Below, piece after piece: positions 1-5,931 of a stretch of DNA of 14,193 nucleotides. The stretch comes from an uncultured Lachnospiraceae bacterium (GTDB lineage Bacteria; Bacillota; Clostridia; Lachnospirales; Lachnospiraceae): positions 7,273 through 21,465 of the forward strand of contig CARQVR010000061.1 in the NCBI GenBank assembly GCA_949051815.1. Direction: 5' to 3'. The position numbers and the translations under genes were made by a program. The notes under the pieces were generated by a model. The model was given only the letters and a program-made list of their open reading frames with translations, was not told where the DNA came from and searched no databases. Numbering within the stretch: position 1 is the stretch's first letter; every line of letters starts with the position of its first letter.

Positions 1-188
1 CGCAACTGCAAATTCGTCTGTTCTCAGCCGATTTGCCCTTGTGATTGATGGCACTTTTTCTCGATTTCATTCGCAGTGCAGGTCGTAAAACCTTCGGTTT
101 TCCTCCCTCACGGGCATTCGCCCTATCATCAATCGCAACTGCAAATTCGTCTGTTCTCAGCCGATTTGCCCTTGTGATTGATGGCACT
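1..188. repeat. 133-bp tandem repeat, about 1.4 copies visible
   Basis: Bases 1-55 recur without mismatch at 134-188, a period of 133 bp. The array probably extends left of the window. Each unit can fold: CATCAATC at 127-134 pairs with GATTGATG at 176-183, and GCAAAT/ATTTGC pair inside that. The spacer half holds two more small hairpins, AAAACC-TTC-GGTTTT near 88-102 and GGGC-ATTC-GCCC near 112-123. No credible protein is encoded on either strand. It looks like a structured intergenic repeat next to the nrdR terminator; its function is unknown. Confidence 0.8.
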
Positions 189-214
189 GCTCATTGCTTT
201 CGTGTACATCATAC

Positions 215-244
215 AAAACACCTCGCGATAACGCAAGGTGTTTT
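215..244 (-). terminator. Rho-independent terminator downstream of nrdR
   Basis: AAAACACCT at 215-223 pairs with AGGTGTTTT at 236-244, and an inner GCG-ATAA-CGC closes the loop. T runs lie at the ends of the stem on both strands, so it may work in both directions. It begins 9 bases past the nrdR stop codon. Confidence 0.85.
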
Positions 245-253
245 TATCTGCCA

Positions 254-706
254 TTATTTATCCAACACGTTTTTCAGTTCTTCCATAAAGGTGTTGATAT
301 CCTTAAATTCTCTGTAAACAGAGGCGAATCTGACATAGGCAACGGCCTCTAAGTCCTTGAGCTTATTCATAACCATTTCGCCGATCACCTGACTCGGGAT
401 CTCTTTTTCTTCTCTGTTAAAGATTTCCGTCTCAACCTCGTCCACTAACTGATTGATCTGGTTGGCGCTGATGGGTCTTTTGTGGCAGGCTCTCAGTACG
501 CCCGCTTCGATTTTTGATCTGTCATAAGTCTCTCTGTTATTATCCTTTTTAATGATAATAAGCGGTATCGTCTCCACCTTCTCATATGTCGTAAACCGCT
601 TGTCACACTCGTCACAAACGCGTCGTCTGCGGATAGAGCTGTTGTCCTCCGCCGGTCTGCTGTCAATGACTCTCGTATTTTCATGTCCGCAAAATGGGCA
701 TTTCAT
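254..706 (-). CDS. nrdR: Transcriptional repressor NrdR
   Basis: NrdR is the zinc-ribbon/ATP-cone repressor of ribonucleotide reductase genes; it senses ATP/dATP and binds paired NrdR boxes. The 150-residue length is typical. The N-terminal zinc ribbon has Cys3, Cys6, Cys31 and Cys34, with the familiar MKCPFCGHENTRVIDSR opening and an RRRRVCDECDKRFTTYE segment. The ATP-cone domain follows from about residue 49 to 139 and includes the RKRPIS-like stretch (here HKRPIS). A longer frame runs upstream to 745, but ATG 706 is chosen because AAGGAGG lies about 9 bases ahead and the family starts at this Met. It has its own consensus promoter (772-800) and terminator (215-244), so it is probably monocistronic. 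Confidence 0.97.
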   Translation of the reverse strand: MKCPFCGHENTRVIDSRPAEDNSSIRRRRVCDECDKRFTTYEKVETIPLIIIKKDNNRETYDRSKIEAGVLRACHKRPISANQINQLVDEVETEIFNREEKEIPSQVIGEMVMNKLKDLEAVAYVRFASVYREFKDINTFMEELKNVLDK

Positions 707-771
707 CCCGGATATCCTCCTTATCCACCTGTACTTGAGCCACATCCCAAAATACCGCGCTCAACATGATC

Positions 772-800
772 ATTATAGGATAAAAAACTCATTATGTCAA
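772..800 (-). promoter_or_regulatory. Consensus sigma-A promoter of nrdR
   Basis: On the minus strand a perfect TTGACA (795-800), a 17-base spacer and a perfect TATAAT (772-777) stand about 65 bases ahead of the nrdR start. Transcription would begin near 765. Confidence 0.85.
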
Positions 801-805
801 CTATC

Positions 806-820
806 TTATGGTAACCATAA
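806..820. promoter_or_regulatory. 15-bp inverted repeat upstream of the nrdR promoter
   Basis: TTATGGT-A-ACCATAA lies 5 bp upstream of the -35 box, between ylmC and nrdR. It could be an operator for an unknown regulator. It is a poor terminator for ylmC because it is short, AT-rich and has no T run. Confidence 0.4.
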
Positions 821-864
821 TGATGTTCCGCCTCGCGGCAAAACCGGAGTCAGAGCGATAACAT

Positions 865-1098
865 TTACAGGCAGATATCCACTACGATAATATCCGGTCC
901 GATCTTTTTGATATCCTTATAGCAGATCACATAATCCGGCTCGCTTCCGAAAAATCCGCACCATTTATTGTCTCCCGGAATAATCAACTTGAAAATTTGT
1001 CCCGTGCACTCGTCAAACTCAAAATCGCTCACCTTTCCGAGCCGCTCACAGTTTTTCAGGTTGATAACTTCCTTTTTCTTTAATTCCGAAAATAACAT
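865..1098 (-). CDS. YlmC/YmxH family sporulation-associated protein
   Basis: A 77-residue PRC-barrel-like protein of the YlmC/YmxH family. It opens with the typical LFSELKKKEVINLKNCERLG segment and continues with a DFEFDECTGQIFKLIIPG strand pair and an IGPDIIVVD end. The family is common in endospore formers, but its molecular role is not established. The start is supported by GGGGAGG about 5 bases ahead of ATG 1098. In many Clostridia this gene sits between sigG and nrdR; here it lies between a zinc-ribbon gene and nrdR. nrdR has its own promoter 65 bp downstream, so operon transcription with it is not required. Confidence 0.88.
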   Translation of the reverse strand: MLFSELKKKEVINLKNCERLGKVSDFEFDECTGQIFKLIIPGDNKWCGFFGSEPDYVICYKDIKKIGPDIIVVDICL

Positions 1099-1178
1099 AG
1101 GAACCTCCCCGGGCTTTTTATTATCATATGTCCCAGCCTGGGAAAAGGTTCCTGTTTTATTGTCTGATTCAGCAACGA

Positions 1179-2189
1179 TTATTGCGGTTCTACATAGTCC
1201 GCACTGACATAGCCAAACTCATATCCATATTCATCGGGAAGAAAAATTTTATACCAGTGGCCGCCTTCCACGACCTCCGCGTACTCATAAATATCCCCCT
1301 TCTTCGCCGTCGTAATGACAGTGGTGCCGTCCGTACTCGGATTATCCCTGATCCTCACATCGGCAATGGCGACAACCGCGCCTTCGGCAGAAGCTTCTAT
1401 TCTGATCTCTTCCTCCTCCGAATCCTCCGGCGGCTCCTCCAGTCTCTGCCCGTCTTCCTGCTCTTCTCCGTCTTCCTGCTCTTTTCCCTCTTCTTCGCCT
1501 TCTTCCTCTTCCTGCTCCTCGGCCGCTTTATCATAATTCTTAGGCACATACCGCTGATACAGATTAAAGCCGAGCACAGCCACAATCACCAGAAGAATAC
1601 AGCCGACGGCAACCGTCATGATAGAGAGAATATCCACGCTCTCCTCATCGTCATCATCATCCCATTCTTCTTCCTCCCAGTCCCTTCTCCTTCTGGGCCT
1701 CTCATCCTGAACCGGCCTTCTTTTTGGCGGCGGTGCAGAGCCCGCCTTCTTTCTGGGCGCGTCTGGATTCGGTTTTCTTCTCGGCGCCTCCGCTGAATCC
1801 GCTCTCCTTCTCGGCGCTTCCTCCGTATCGGCTCTCCTTCTCGGCACTTCCTCCGAATCCGTTCTCCTTCTCGGCGCCTCTTCCGAATCTGCTCTCCTTC
1901 TCGGCGCTTCTTCCGAATCCGCTCTTCTTCTCGGCGCCTCTTCCGAATCTGCTCTTCTTCTCGGCGCCTCTTCCGAATCTGCTCTCCGCTTAGGCGCTTC
2001 CTCTGAGTCAGTCCGCTTTGCAGGCCGGCCTTCTCCCACTTCCGCGCCGCACCCCGGACAGAAACGGATGCCTTCCCGAAGCGCTTCCCCACATTCGGGA
2101 CAACGCTTTTTTCTTATAACCTTCGCGCCGCATTCGGGACAGAACTGATCGTCTTCCATAAGCGTCGCGCCGCATTTTTTGCAAATCAT
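1179..2189 (-). CDS. Zinc-ribbon membrane protein with RRADSEEAP repeats and SH3-like C-terminus
   Basis: A 336-residue mosaic protein. Residues 1-50 hold two zinc ribbons (Cys3/6/17/20 and Cys30/33/44/47). Residues ~57-139 are eight near-identical ten-residue repeats (RRRADSEEAP) with alternating basic and acidic patches, followed by a Pro/Lys/Arg-rich stretch and an acidic cluster. One transmembrane helix spans about 186-212. A very Glu-rich linker follows, then a bacterial SH3-like domain from about 270 to the end, containing VRIRDNPSTDG and GYVSADYVEP. If the zinc ribbons are cytosolic, the SH3-like domain would face outward and could contact peptidoglycan; this is inference. ATG 2189 is chosen over GTG 2198 because GAGGAG lies 8 bases before the ATG and overlaps the GTG. 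The precise function is unknown. Confidence 0.85.
   Translation of the reverse strand: MICKKCGATLMEDDQFCPECGAKVIRKKRCPECGEALREGIRFCPGCGAEVGEGRPAKRTDSEEAPKRRADSEEAPRRRADSEEAPRRRADSEEAPRRRADSEEAPRRRTDSEEVPRRRADTEEAPRRRADSAEAPRRKPNPDAPRKKAGSAPPPKRRPVQDERPRRRRDWEEEEWDDDDDEESVDILSIMTVAVGCILLVIVAVLGFNLYQRYVPKNYDKAAEEQEEEEGEEEGKEQEDGEEQEDGQRLEEPPEDSEEEEIRIEASAEGAVVAIADVRIRDNPSTDGTTVITTAKKGDIYEYAEVVEGGHWYKIFLPDEYGYEFGYVSADYVEPQ
1771..2033 (-). repeat. 30-bp coding tandem repeat
   Basis: Eight consecutive 30-bp units encode RRRADSEEAP and close variants inside the zinc-ribbon gene. Units at 1921-1950 and 1951-1980 are identical in DNA; others differ by a few bases. The left edge is degenerate (RRKPNPDAP). 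Such arrays can change copy number by slippage or recombination. Confidence 0.9.
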
Positions 2190-2228
2190 AACTATCACTC
2201 CTCGTTTATCTTATGTCCTGAATCTTGT

Positions 2229-2266
2229 CCATAGACTATGGTATCAAAAAACTTCCTGTTTGTAAA
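2229..2266 (-). promoter_or_regulatory. Candidate promoter with palindrome for the zinc-ribbon gene
   Basis: On the minus strand TTTACA (2261-2266), a 17-base spacer and TACCAT (2238-2243) lie about 50 bases ahead of ATG 2189. The palindrome CCATAG-A-CTATGG (2229-2241) overlaps the -10 box and could be an operator. Confidence 0.45.
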
Positions 2267-2297
2267 ATCATATCCGCCGTTTTTTCTTAAGATTTTG

Positions 2298-2327
2298 TGA
2301 ATAATTTCCCGTGAATCGCACATGCTT
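2298..2327 (+). promoter_or_regulatory. Possible sigma-G/F-type promoter of sigG
   Basis: TGAATA (2298-2303), a 17-base gap and CATGCTT (2321-2327) resemble the forespore sigma-G pattern (TGNATA, about 17-18 bases, CATNNTA), with a mismatch at the end of the -10. It lies 53 bases before the sigG start and would allow self-activation, as known in Bacillus. Confidence 0.35.
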
Positions 2328-2379
2328 CTTACATACCAAAAGGAACAAAACAAAACTTTCACGAAAGGGTGGTAGCGTC

Positions 2380-3159
2380 ATGGTACAGGGAAAAGTTGAA
2401 ATCTGCGGCGTCAACACTGCCAAACTGCCGCTATTAAAAAATGCGGAAAAAGAGGAATTATTTAAAAAAATCGAAGAAGGCGATCAGGATGCCCGAATGG
2501 CGTATATCAACGGTAATCTCCGCCTCGTCTTAAGCGTAATCAAACGTTTCCATTCCAGCAGCGAAAATGTGGACGATCTTTTTCAGATCGGCTGTGTCGG
2601 TCTGATTAAAGCCATTGACAACTTCGACAGCTCTCTCAATGTCAAATTCAGTACCTATGCCGTCCCCATGATCGTAGGCGAGATCCGCCGGTATCTGCGC
2701 GACGCCAACTCTATCCGGGTTTCCCGCTCCTTAAAGGACACCGCCTACAAAGCCATCTACGCCAAGGAACATCTGACACGAACCAACTCCCGCGAACCCA
2801 CCGTCACGGAAATCGCCACGGAGATCGGCATTCCCAAGGAGGATATCGTCTATGCGTTAGACGCCATCCAGAGTCCCTTAAGCCTCTATGAGCCTGTCTA
2901 TACCGACGGCGGCGACACGCTCTATGTCATGGACCAGATCAGCGACAAGAAGAACGGCGAGGAGATCTGGGTAGAGCACATTTCCCTGACGGAAGCCATG
3001 AAAAAGCTGACCAAGCGGGAACATGAAATTATCTCCCTGCGCTTCTTCGAGGGAAAAACACAGATGGAAGTCGCCGATAAAATCGGTATCTCGCAGGCGC
3101 AGGTGTCAAGGCTTGAGAAAAACGCGCTAAAGACTATGCGGTTGTATCTGACAGCGTGA
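2380..3159 (+). CDS. sigG: RNA polymerase sporulation sigma factor SigG
   Basis: Sigma-G directs late forespore transcription during endospore formation. The protein is 259 residues, matching the usual ~260. It starts with the diagnostic KVEICGVNTAKLP segment. Region 2 covers about residues 45-112 (NGNLRLVLSVI, DDLFQIGCVGLIKAIDNFD, FSTYAVPMIVGEIRRYLRD), region 3 about 115-190 and region 4 about 205-255 with the helix-turn-helix TQMEVADKIGISQAQVSRLE. The frame extends upstream to 2311, but ATG 2380 fits the family start and has AAAGGGTGG 7 bases ahead. It is divergent from the zinc-ribbon gene and convergent with the DUF262-like gene. Confidence 0.97.
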   Translation: MVQGKVEICGVNTAKLPLLKNAEKEELFKKIEEGDQDARMAYINGNLRLVLSVIKRFHSSSENVDDLFQIGCVGLIKAIDNFDSSLNVKFSTYAVPMIVGEIRRYLRDANSIRVSRSLKDTAYKAIYAKEHLTRTNSREPTVTEIATEIGIPKEDIVYALDAIQSPLSLYEPVYTDGGDTLYVMDQISDKKNGEEIWVEHISLTEAMKKLTKREHEIISLRFFEGKTQMEVADKIGISQAQVSRLEKNALKTMRLYLTA

Positions 3160-3184
3160 CGCCTTGCGCAAAATACCCACAGGC

Positions 3185-3232
3185 GGATGCAGTCTTAATC
3201 CCCCGGGACTGCATCCTGTCCGCCCCCGGACA
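3185..3232. other. Two tandem hairpins after sigG
   Basis: GGATGCAGTC (3185-3194) pairs perfectly with GACTGCATCC (3207-3216). Immediately after, TGTCCG (3217-3222) pairs with CGGACA (3227-3232). No T run follows on either strand, so these are not classic terminators; they may protect the 3' ends of the converging sigG and DUF262-like transcripts. Confidence 0.55.
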
Positions 3233-3235
3233 GAC

Positions 3236-3277
3236 GGCAGCGGCGGCCCTTTCCGCTATGGATCTGCGCTGCCTTTT
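3236..3277 (+). terminator. Candidate terminator of sigG
   Basis: GGCAGCG (3236-3242) pairs with CGCTGCC (3267-3273), with an inner GCGG/CCGC stem, followed by TTTT. It is GC-rich and the only T-tailed hairpin between sigG and the convergent gene. Confidence 0.45.
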
Positions 3278-3311
3278 GTCCTCCTCTCCGGCCGCTTCGT
3301 CTCTGGTCGTT

Positions 3312-4685
3312 CTACCCCTTCCCGCTTAGAAACCGCTCAAAATCCGTTCTCATCTGCTGAAAATTCTTTCTCTGATCCACCAGATATCCGGTATGTTTTC
3401 CGGCATAAACCGCCATCCATTCGTCCAGATCCTTGTCCTCCTTATAGGAATAAATCATCATCGCCAGAAGAGACGGCCGGTTTCCCGCGCTGCGTATCTT
3501 AGATCCTATTTTCACCGTCTCATCTAACAGCACATCCAGAGACTCCTTATACAGATCCATATCCGCCTGAATATCCTTTCTGTCCATATCCAGATTTTCC
3601 GCAAGAAAAGCCACCAGTCCGTCGGCCCGTTTCCCGCCTTTGGCAACACATAAAAACTCTTTCAGCATTGCTTCGAGCATACGCAGCTTATCAGTGATCA
3701 CCTGCTTGTCCTTCGTGCTCAGTTCCCTGTCAATCTCGTCAAAAAGAAGCCCTTTTTCATTTTTTCTGACGCCTCTGAGATGCATCTGAAATTCCCTTAA
3801 AAATTCTGCGAATCTGATATCCTCCTTTTGATAACCTGTAAATCTGTCAAAGAGCGCAAGGAAAATAAAAGAATCCTTTTTATTGAATATCTCCCTCATA
3901 TCGTCCGTCACTATAAGCTCCAGCCGGCGCAGATGATCCGCCAGCCGCTCAAATTCTTCCTCCGCCGCATGTTCATTCAGATATTTGCAGGCGGCCTTCG
4001 GCTGCGTTTTCCAGTGATCGAAGTGACCGGTACACATGATCGTCTCCACCACCACCCTCTCCACCGCGCCCTTCGTCCTCTCCTTCTCCGTATAGCTGCT
4101 GCACTCCACAAAAAAGCGGCTGTCCACAAGCTTCCGGATACGGCTTGCAAATCTGTCAATATATGTAAATGCTCTCTGGTCCGGATTCATGGCCACATGA
4201 TTGTTGTAACGCTTAATATACTTGGAAATACGGGAGCTGTCACAGCATTCGTGAATAACCGTCTCAATCTGATACTCATCGAATTTTTCCTGTAATTCTG
4301 CCGGCAGTTTTTCAAACGTCTTATTTCTGATATCGCATACGGCGTCCTCATACAGGATCGTCCCTTCCTCGTTCACATGCCTTTTCTTATAGGGAATCAT
4401 GGCATTCTCCACGACGGAAGTGATTTTATAATTCATCTCCCTGAATTTTCGCAAAGCGGCCGTCCTGCACCCGCCGTCCACAATATGCAGCTTCGAGTCC
4501 TCCTCCTCGCCGAGGATAATGGGCGGAATATAATCGTCCGTCAGCACGGTAACCACAAGCTCGTTGATCTGCTCTTTATTCCACACAAAATTTCTCTGCA
4601 CATCCGCGTTATTGTCGATATCACCCTTCTTATTTTTCTTTAAATACATTTCCAGCGTATAGGTTTGTTTCCGTGGTCTTGCCAT
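3312..4685 (-). CDS. DUF262/ParB-like domain protein
   Basis: A 457-residue protein. Its N-terminal ~100 residues look like the DUF262 (GmrS/ParB-like) fold: NNADVQRNFVWNKEQINELV, then IPPIILGE, then IVDGGCRTAALRKF at residues 68-81. That last segment corresponds to the DGxxR signature (DGQQR in DUF262, DGQHR in DndB-like proteins). A following segment, RYNNHVAMNPDQRAFTYIDR (159-178), also resembles DUF262 proteins. The rest is predicted helical, with no HNH/DUF1524 nuclease motif seen, so it may act on nucleotides or as a regulator rather than as a GmrSD-type nuclease. The frame extends to 4934, but ATG 4685 is preceded by AAAGGGGGA and avoids a long overlap. It follows the sigma-like gene by 31 bases, probably as an operon under the SOS promoter at 5384-5412. 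Function unproven. Confidence 0.7.
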   Translation of the reverse strand: MARPRKQTYTLEMYLKKNKKGDIDNNADVQRNFVWNKEQINELVVTVLTDDYIPPIILGEEEDSKLHIVDGGCRTAALRKFREMNYKITSVVENAMIPYKKRHVNEEGTILYEDAVCDIRNKTFEKLPAELQEKFDEYQIETVIHECCDSSRISKYIKRYNNHVAMNPDQRAFTYIDRFASRIRKLVDSRFFVECSSYTEKERTKGAVERVVVETIMCTGHFDHWKTQPKAACKYLNEHAAEEEFERLADHLRRLELIVTDDMREIFNKKDSFIFLALFDRFTGYQKEDIRFAEFLREFQMHLRGVRKNEKGLLFDEIDRELSTKDKQVITDKLRMLEAMLKEFLCVAKGGKRADGLVAFLAENLDMDRKDIQADMDLYKESLDVLLDETVKIGSKIRSAGNRPSLLAMMIYSYKEDKDLDEWMAVYAGKHTGYLVDQRKNFQQMRTDFERFLSGKG

Positions 4686-4716
4686 GTTAAATCCCCCTTT
4701 TTCTATCCTGCACCGC

Positions 4717-5274
4717 TTAGAGCAATACAGAGGTATTCCTATAAGAATGAATCGCCGCCTGACAGTCCGCATACTGCTTTTTGCTGATCTGCAGCTCTTT
4801 TCTGACTTCATCCGGAGAATAACCGTCTGCATACAGACACAGAACATCCTTCTGCAGCTTCGACAGCCTGCCCAGATACGCCTTCGTTCTCCTGCTGTAT
4901 CGCTCCCCGCCCTTTTCGAGCGCCTCCCTCTCAATCACAAAATCTCCCGCAATGATATCCCCCAGAGTCAGTTCCCCGTCCTCATCAATACACGTGTCGA
5001 TCGGGACCGCCATCCTGTCCGCCCGGCGTTTTTCCCGGTTCCTTTTCGTCAGCTCTGTTTTTATCCTGTTAAAGAGACATGCATATAAAAAAGCGTCAAA
5101 ACTCCTCGCGCCGTCGTAGCGCCCTATGACATCCACAAATACCTCATTGGCCAGCGAATAGAACTCGTCCAGATCCCATTCCGATAATCTCCCGAATTTC
5201 AACAGTATACGCTCCACCATCCTGCGGAGTTTTCCCGCATTTCCTTCATAATATGATGCTATCAGCTCTTCCAT
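4717..5274 (-). CDS. Sigma-70-like regulator, SOS-controlled
   Basis: A 185-residue protein with a sigma-70 layout. Residues ~33-85 resemble region 2 (DEFYSLANEVFVDVIGRYD, ARSFDAFLYACLFNRIKTEL, matching the usual ..GLxxAIxxYDxxxGxxFxxYAxxxIrxxI pattern). A variable linker runs to about 130. Residues ~137-180 resemble region 4 (LSKLQKDVLCLYADGYSPDEVRKELQISKKQYADCQAAI). Region 3 is missing, as in ECF or UviA/TcdR-type sigma factors. ATG 5274 has AGGTGG six bases ahead; the GTG at 5289 overlaps that site. It is the first gene after a promoter with two SOS boxes. This parallels UviA of C. perfringens, an SOS-induced sigma factor for bacteriocin expression; whether it acts on the neighbouring phage-like genes is inference. 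Confidence 0.75.
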   Translation of the reverse strand: MEELIASYYEGNAGKLRRMVERILLKFGRLSEWDLDEFYSLANEVFVDVIGRYDGARSFDAFLYACLFNRIKTELTKRNREKRRADRMAVPIDTCIDEDGELTLGDIIAGDFVIEREALEKGGERYSRRTKAYLGRLSKLQKDVLCLYADGYSPDEVRKELQISKKQYADCQAAIHSYRNTSVLL

Positions 5275-5383
5275 CTGCTGCCACCTCACTGCTTCTGTCT
5301 ATTTCTATCTGTTACTGCCTATGCTCTATCGTATTCCGAATCCTGCGTACCCTCTGCCGCGCTTTTTGTAGTTGGTATTGATA

Positions 5384-5412
5384 AGTATAGAACGCACGTT
5401 CTGTTTTGTCAA
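5384..5412 (-). promoter_or_regulatory. SOS-regulated promoter of the sigma-like/DUF262 operon
   Basis: On the minus strand a perfect TTGACA (5407-5412), a 17-base spacer and TATACT (5384-5389). The spacer contains a complete SOS box, so LexA bound there would block polymerase. Transcription would begin near 5377, about 100 bases before the sigma-like start. Confidence 0.85.
5390..5401. promoter_or_regulatory. LexA/SOS box 1
   Basis: GAAC-GCAC-GTTC, a perfect match to the Gram-positive SOS box core GAAC-N4-GTTC, placed between -35 and -10 of the leftward promoter. Confidence 0.85.
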
Positions 5413-5422
5413 GACGTTTTTA

Positions 5423-5434
5423 GAACAAACGTTC
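5423..5434. promoter_or_regulatory. LexA/SOS box 2
   Basis: GAAC-AAAC-GTTC, also a perfect GAAC-N4-GTTC core, 33 bp from box 1 (about three helical turns) and upstream of the leftward -35. It also lies about 25 bp upstream of the candidate rightward -35, so LexA could act on both arms. Confidence 0.82.
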
Positions 5435-5459
5435 GTTATTTAATTCAGGGGAACCAATT

Positions 5460-5488
5460 CTGACAAAACACAGCGTTTCTTACATATT
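5460..5488 (+). promoter_or_regulatory. Candidate rightward promoter of the phage-like arm
   Basis: CTGACA (5460-5465), a 17-base spacer and CATATT (5483-5488). The -35 matches 5 of 6 and the -10 matches 4 of 6 consensus bases. If used, it gives a ~200-base leader containing the nested hairpin at 5512-5609. Confidence 0.4.
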
Positions 5489-5500
5489 AATTCTTTGCCT

Positions 5501-5609
5501 GTCCCAAAAACGGGACTCCGATTCTCCAATCCGTTTTTTCTTTGCAGCAATTTTTTAGAAAAATCAAAATGCAAACGGAGAAATACATAGTATGGCCACA
5601 CGGAGTCCC
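5501..5609 (+). ncRNA. Structured leader with nested hairpin
   Basis: Four nested helices can form: GGGACTCCG (5512-5520) with CGGAGTCCC (5601-5609), TCTCC (5523-5527) with GGAGA (5577-5581), TTTGCA (5541-5546) with TGCAAA (5570-5575), and ATTTTT (5550-5555) with AAAAAT (5559-5564). GTCCC at 5501-5505 can instead pair with GGGAC at 5512-5516, which would compete with the outer helix. It does not match a riboswitch class I recognise. It lies 83 bases ahead of the first rightward gene. Confidence 0.4.
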
Positions 5610-5691
5610 CGACTGGCAAACCACAAATGGCAGATACGGGCATTCCATTATGAACAGAAATTCCATTGCCAAAAGAAAGGAGCGCAAAACA

Positions 5692-5895
5692 ATGCAGGAA
5701 ACATATTACAGACACAACATCATGCAGACAGATCATACCACATTCGGAGGTGTCATCTATCCATCCGATTTCAACACAGAATCCAACAAAAAAACGCGCG
5801 TAAACGGATCCCTGATTGCAAGCCGTATCGCTCAGGACGCAAGGTTTGATGCAGAGTGCCGTAAAAACAGGGAAAAGCGAATCACGATCGCCTGA
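5692..5895 (+). CDS. Small unknown phage-element protein
   Basis: A 67-residue protein with a strong AAAGGAG ribosome site 8 bases before ATG 5692. It is hydrophilic, with a basic C-terminal half (SNKKTRVNGS, CRKNREKRITIA), no membrane segment and no motif that I recognise. The frame is open upstream to 5542, but the alternative ATG near 5569 has no ribosome site. It is the first gene of the rightward arm, 36 bases ahead of the RNA polymerase gene, and probably cotranscribed with it. The basic tail would suit a nucleic acid or polymerase partner, but this is only a guess. Confidence 0.6.
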   Translation: MQETYYRHNIMQTDHTTFGGVIYPSDFNTESNKKTRVNGSLIASRIAQDARFDAECRKNREKRITIA

Positions 5896-5931
5896 ACTTA
5901 CATCTTTCATATCAGAGAGGAGACATTGCCA

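Noticed and set aside
1..188. CRISPR array
   Set aside because: The repeat is 55 bp or more with a 78-bp remainder and only two partial copies; there are no cas genes and no regular spacers.
3164..3502. 112-residue plus-strand frame after sigG
   Set aside because: It starts without a ribosome site, runs through hairpins and then opposite the end of the DUF262-like gene, and has a Pro/Ser/Arg-rich shadow composition.
3312..4685. GmrSD-type restriction enzyme
   Set aside because: The N-terminal DUF262-like part fits, but no C-terminal HNH/DUF1524 motif is visible, so a nuclease call is not supported.
5569..5895. Longer start for the small gene at 5692
   Set aside because: The frame is open to ATG 5569, but that ATG lacks a ribosome site and lies inside the nested hairpin, whereas ATG 5692 has AAAGGAG at good spacing.
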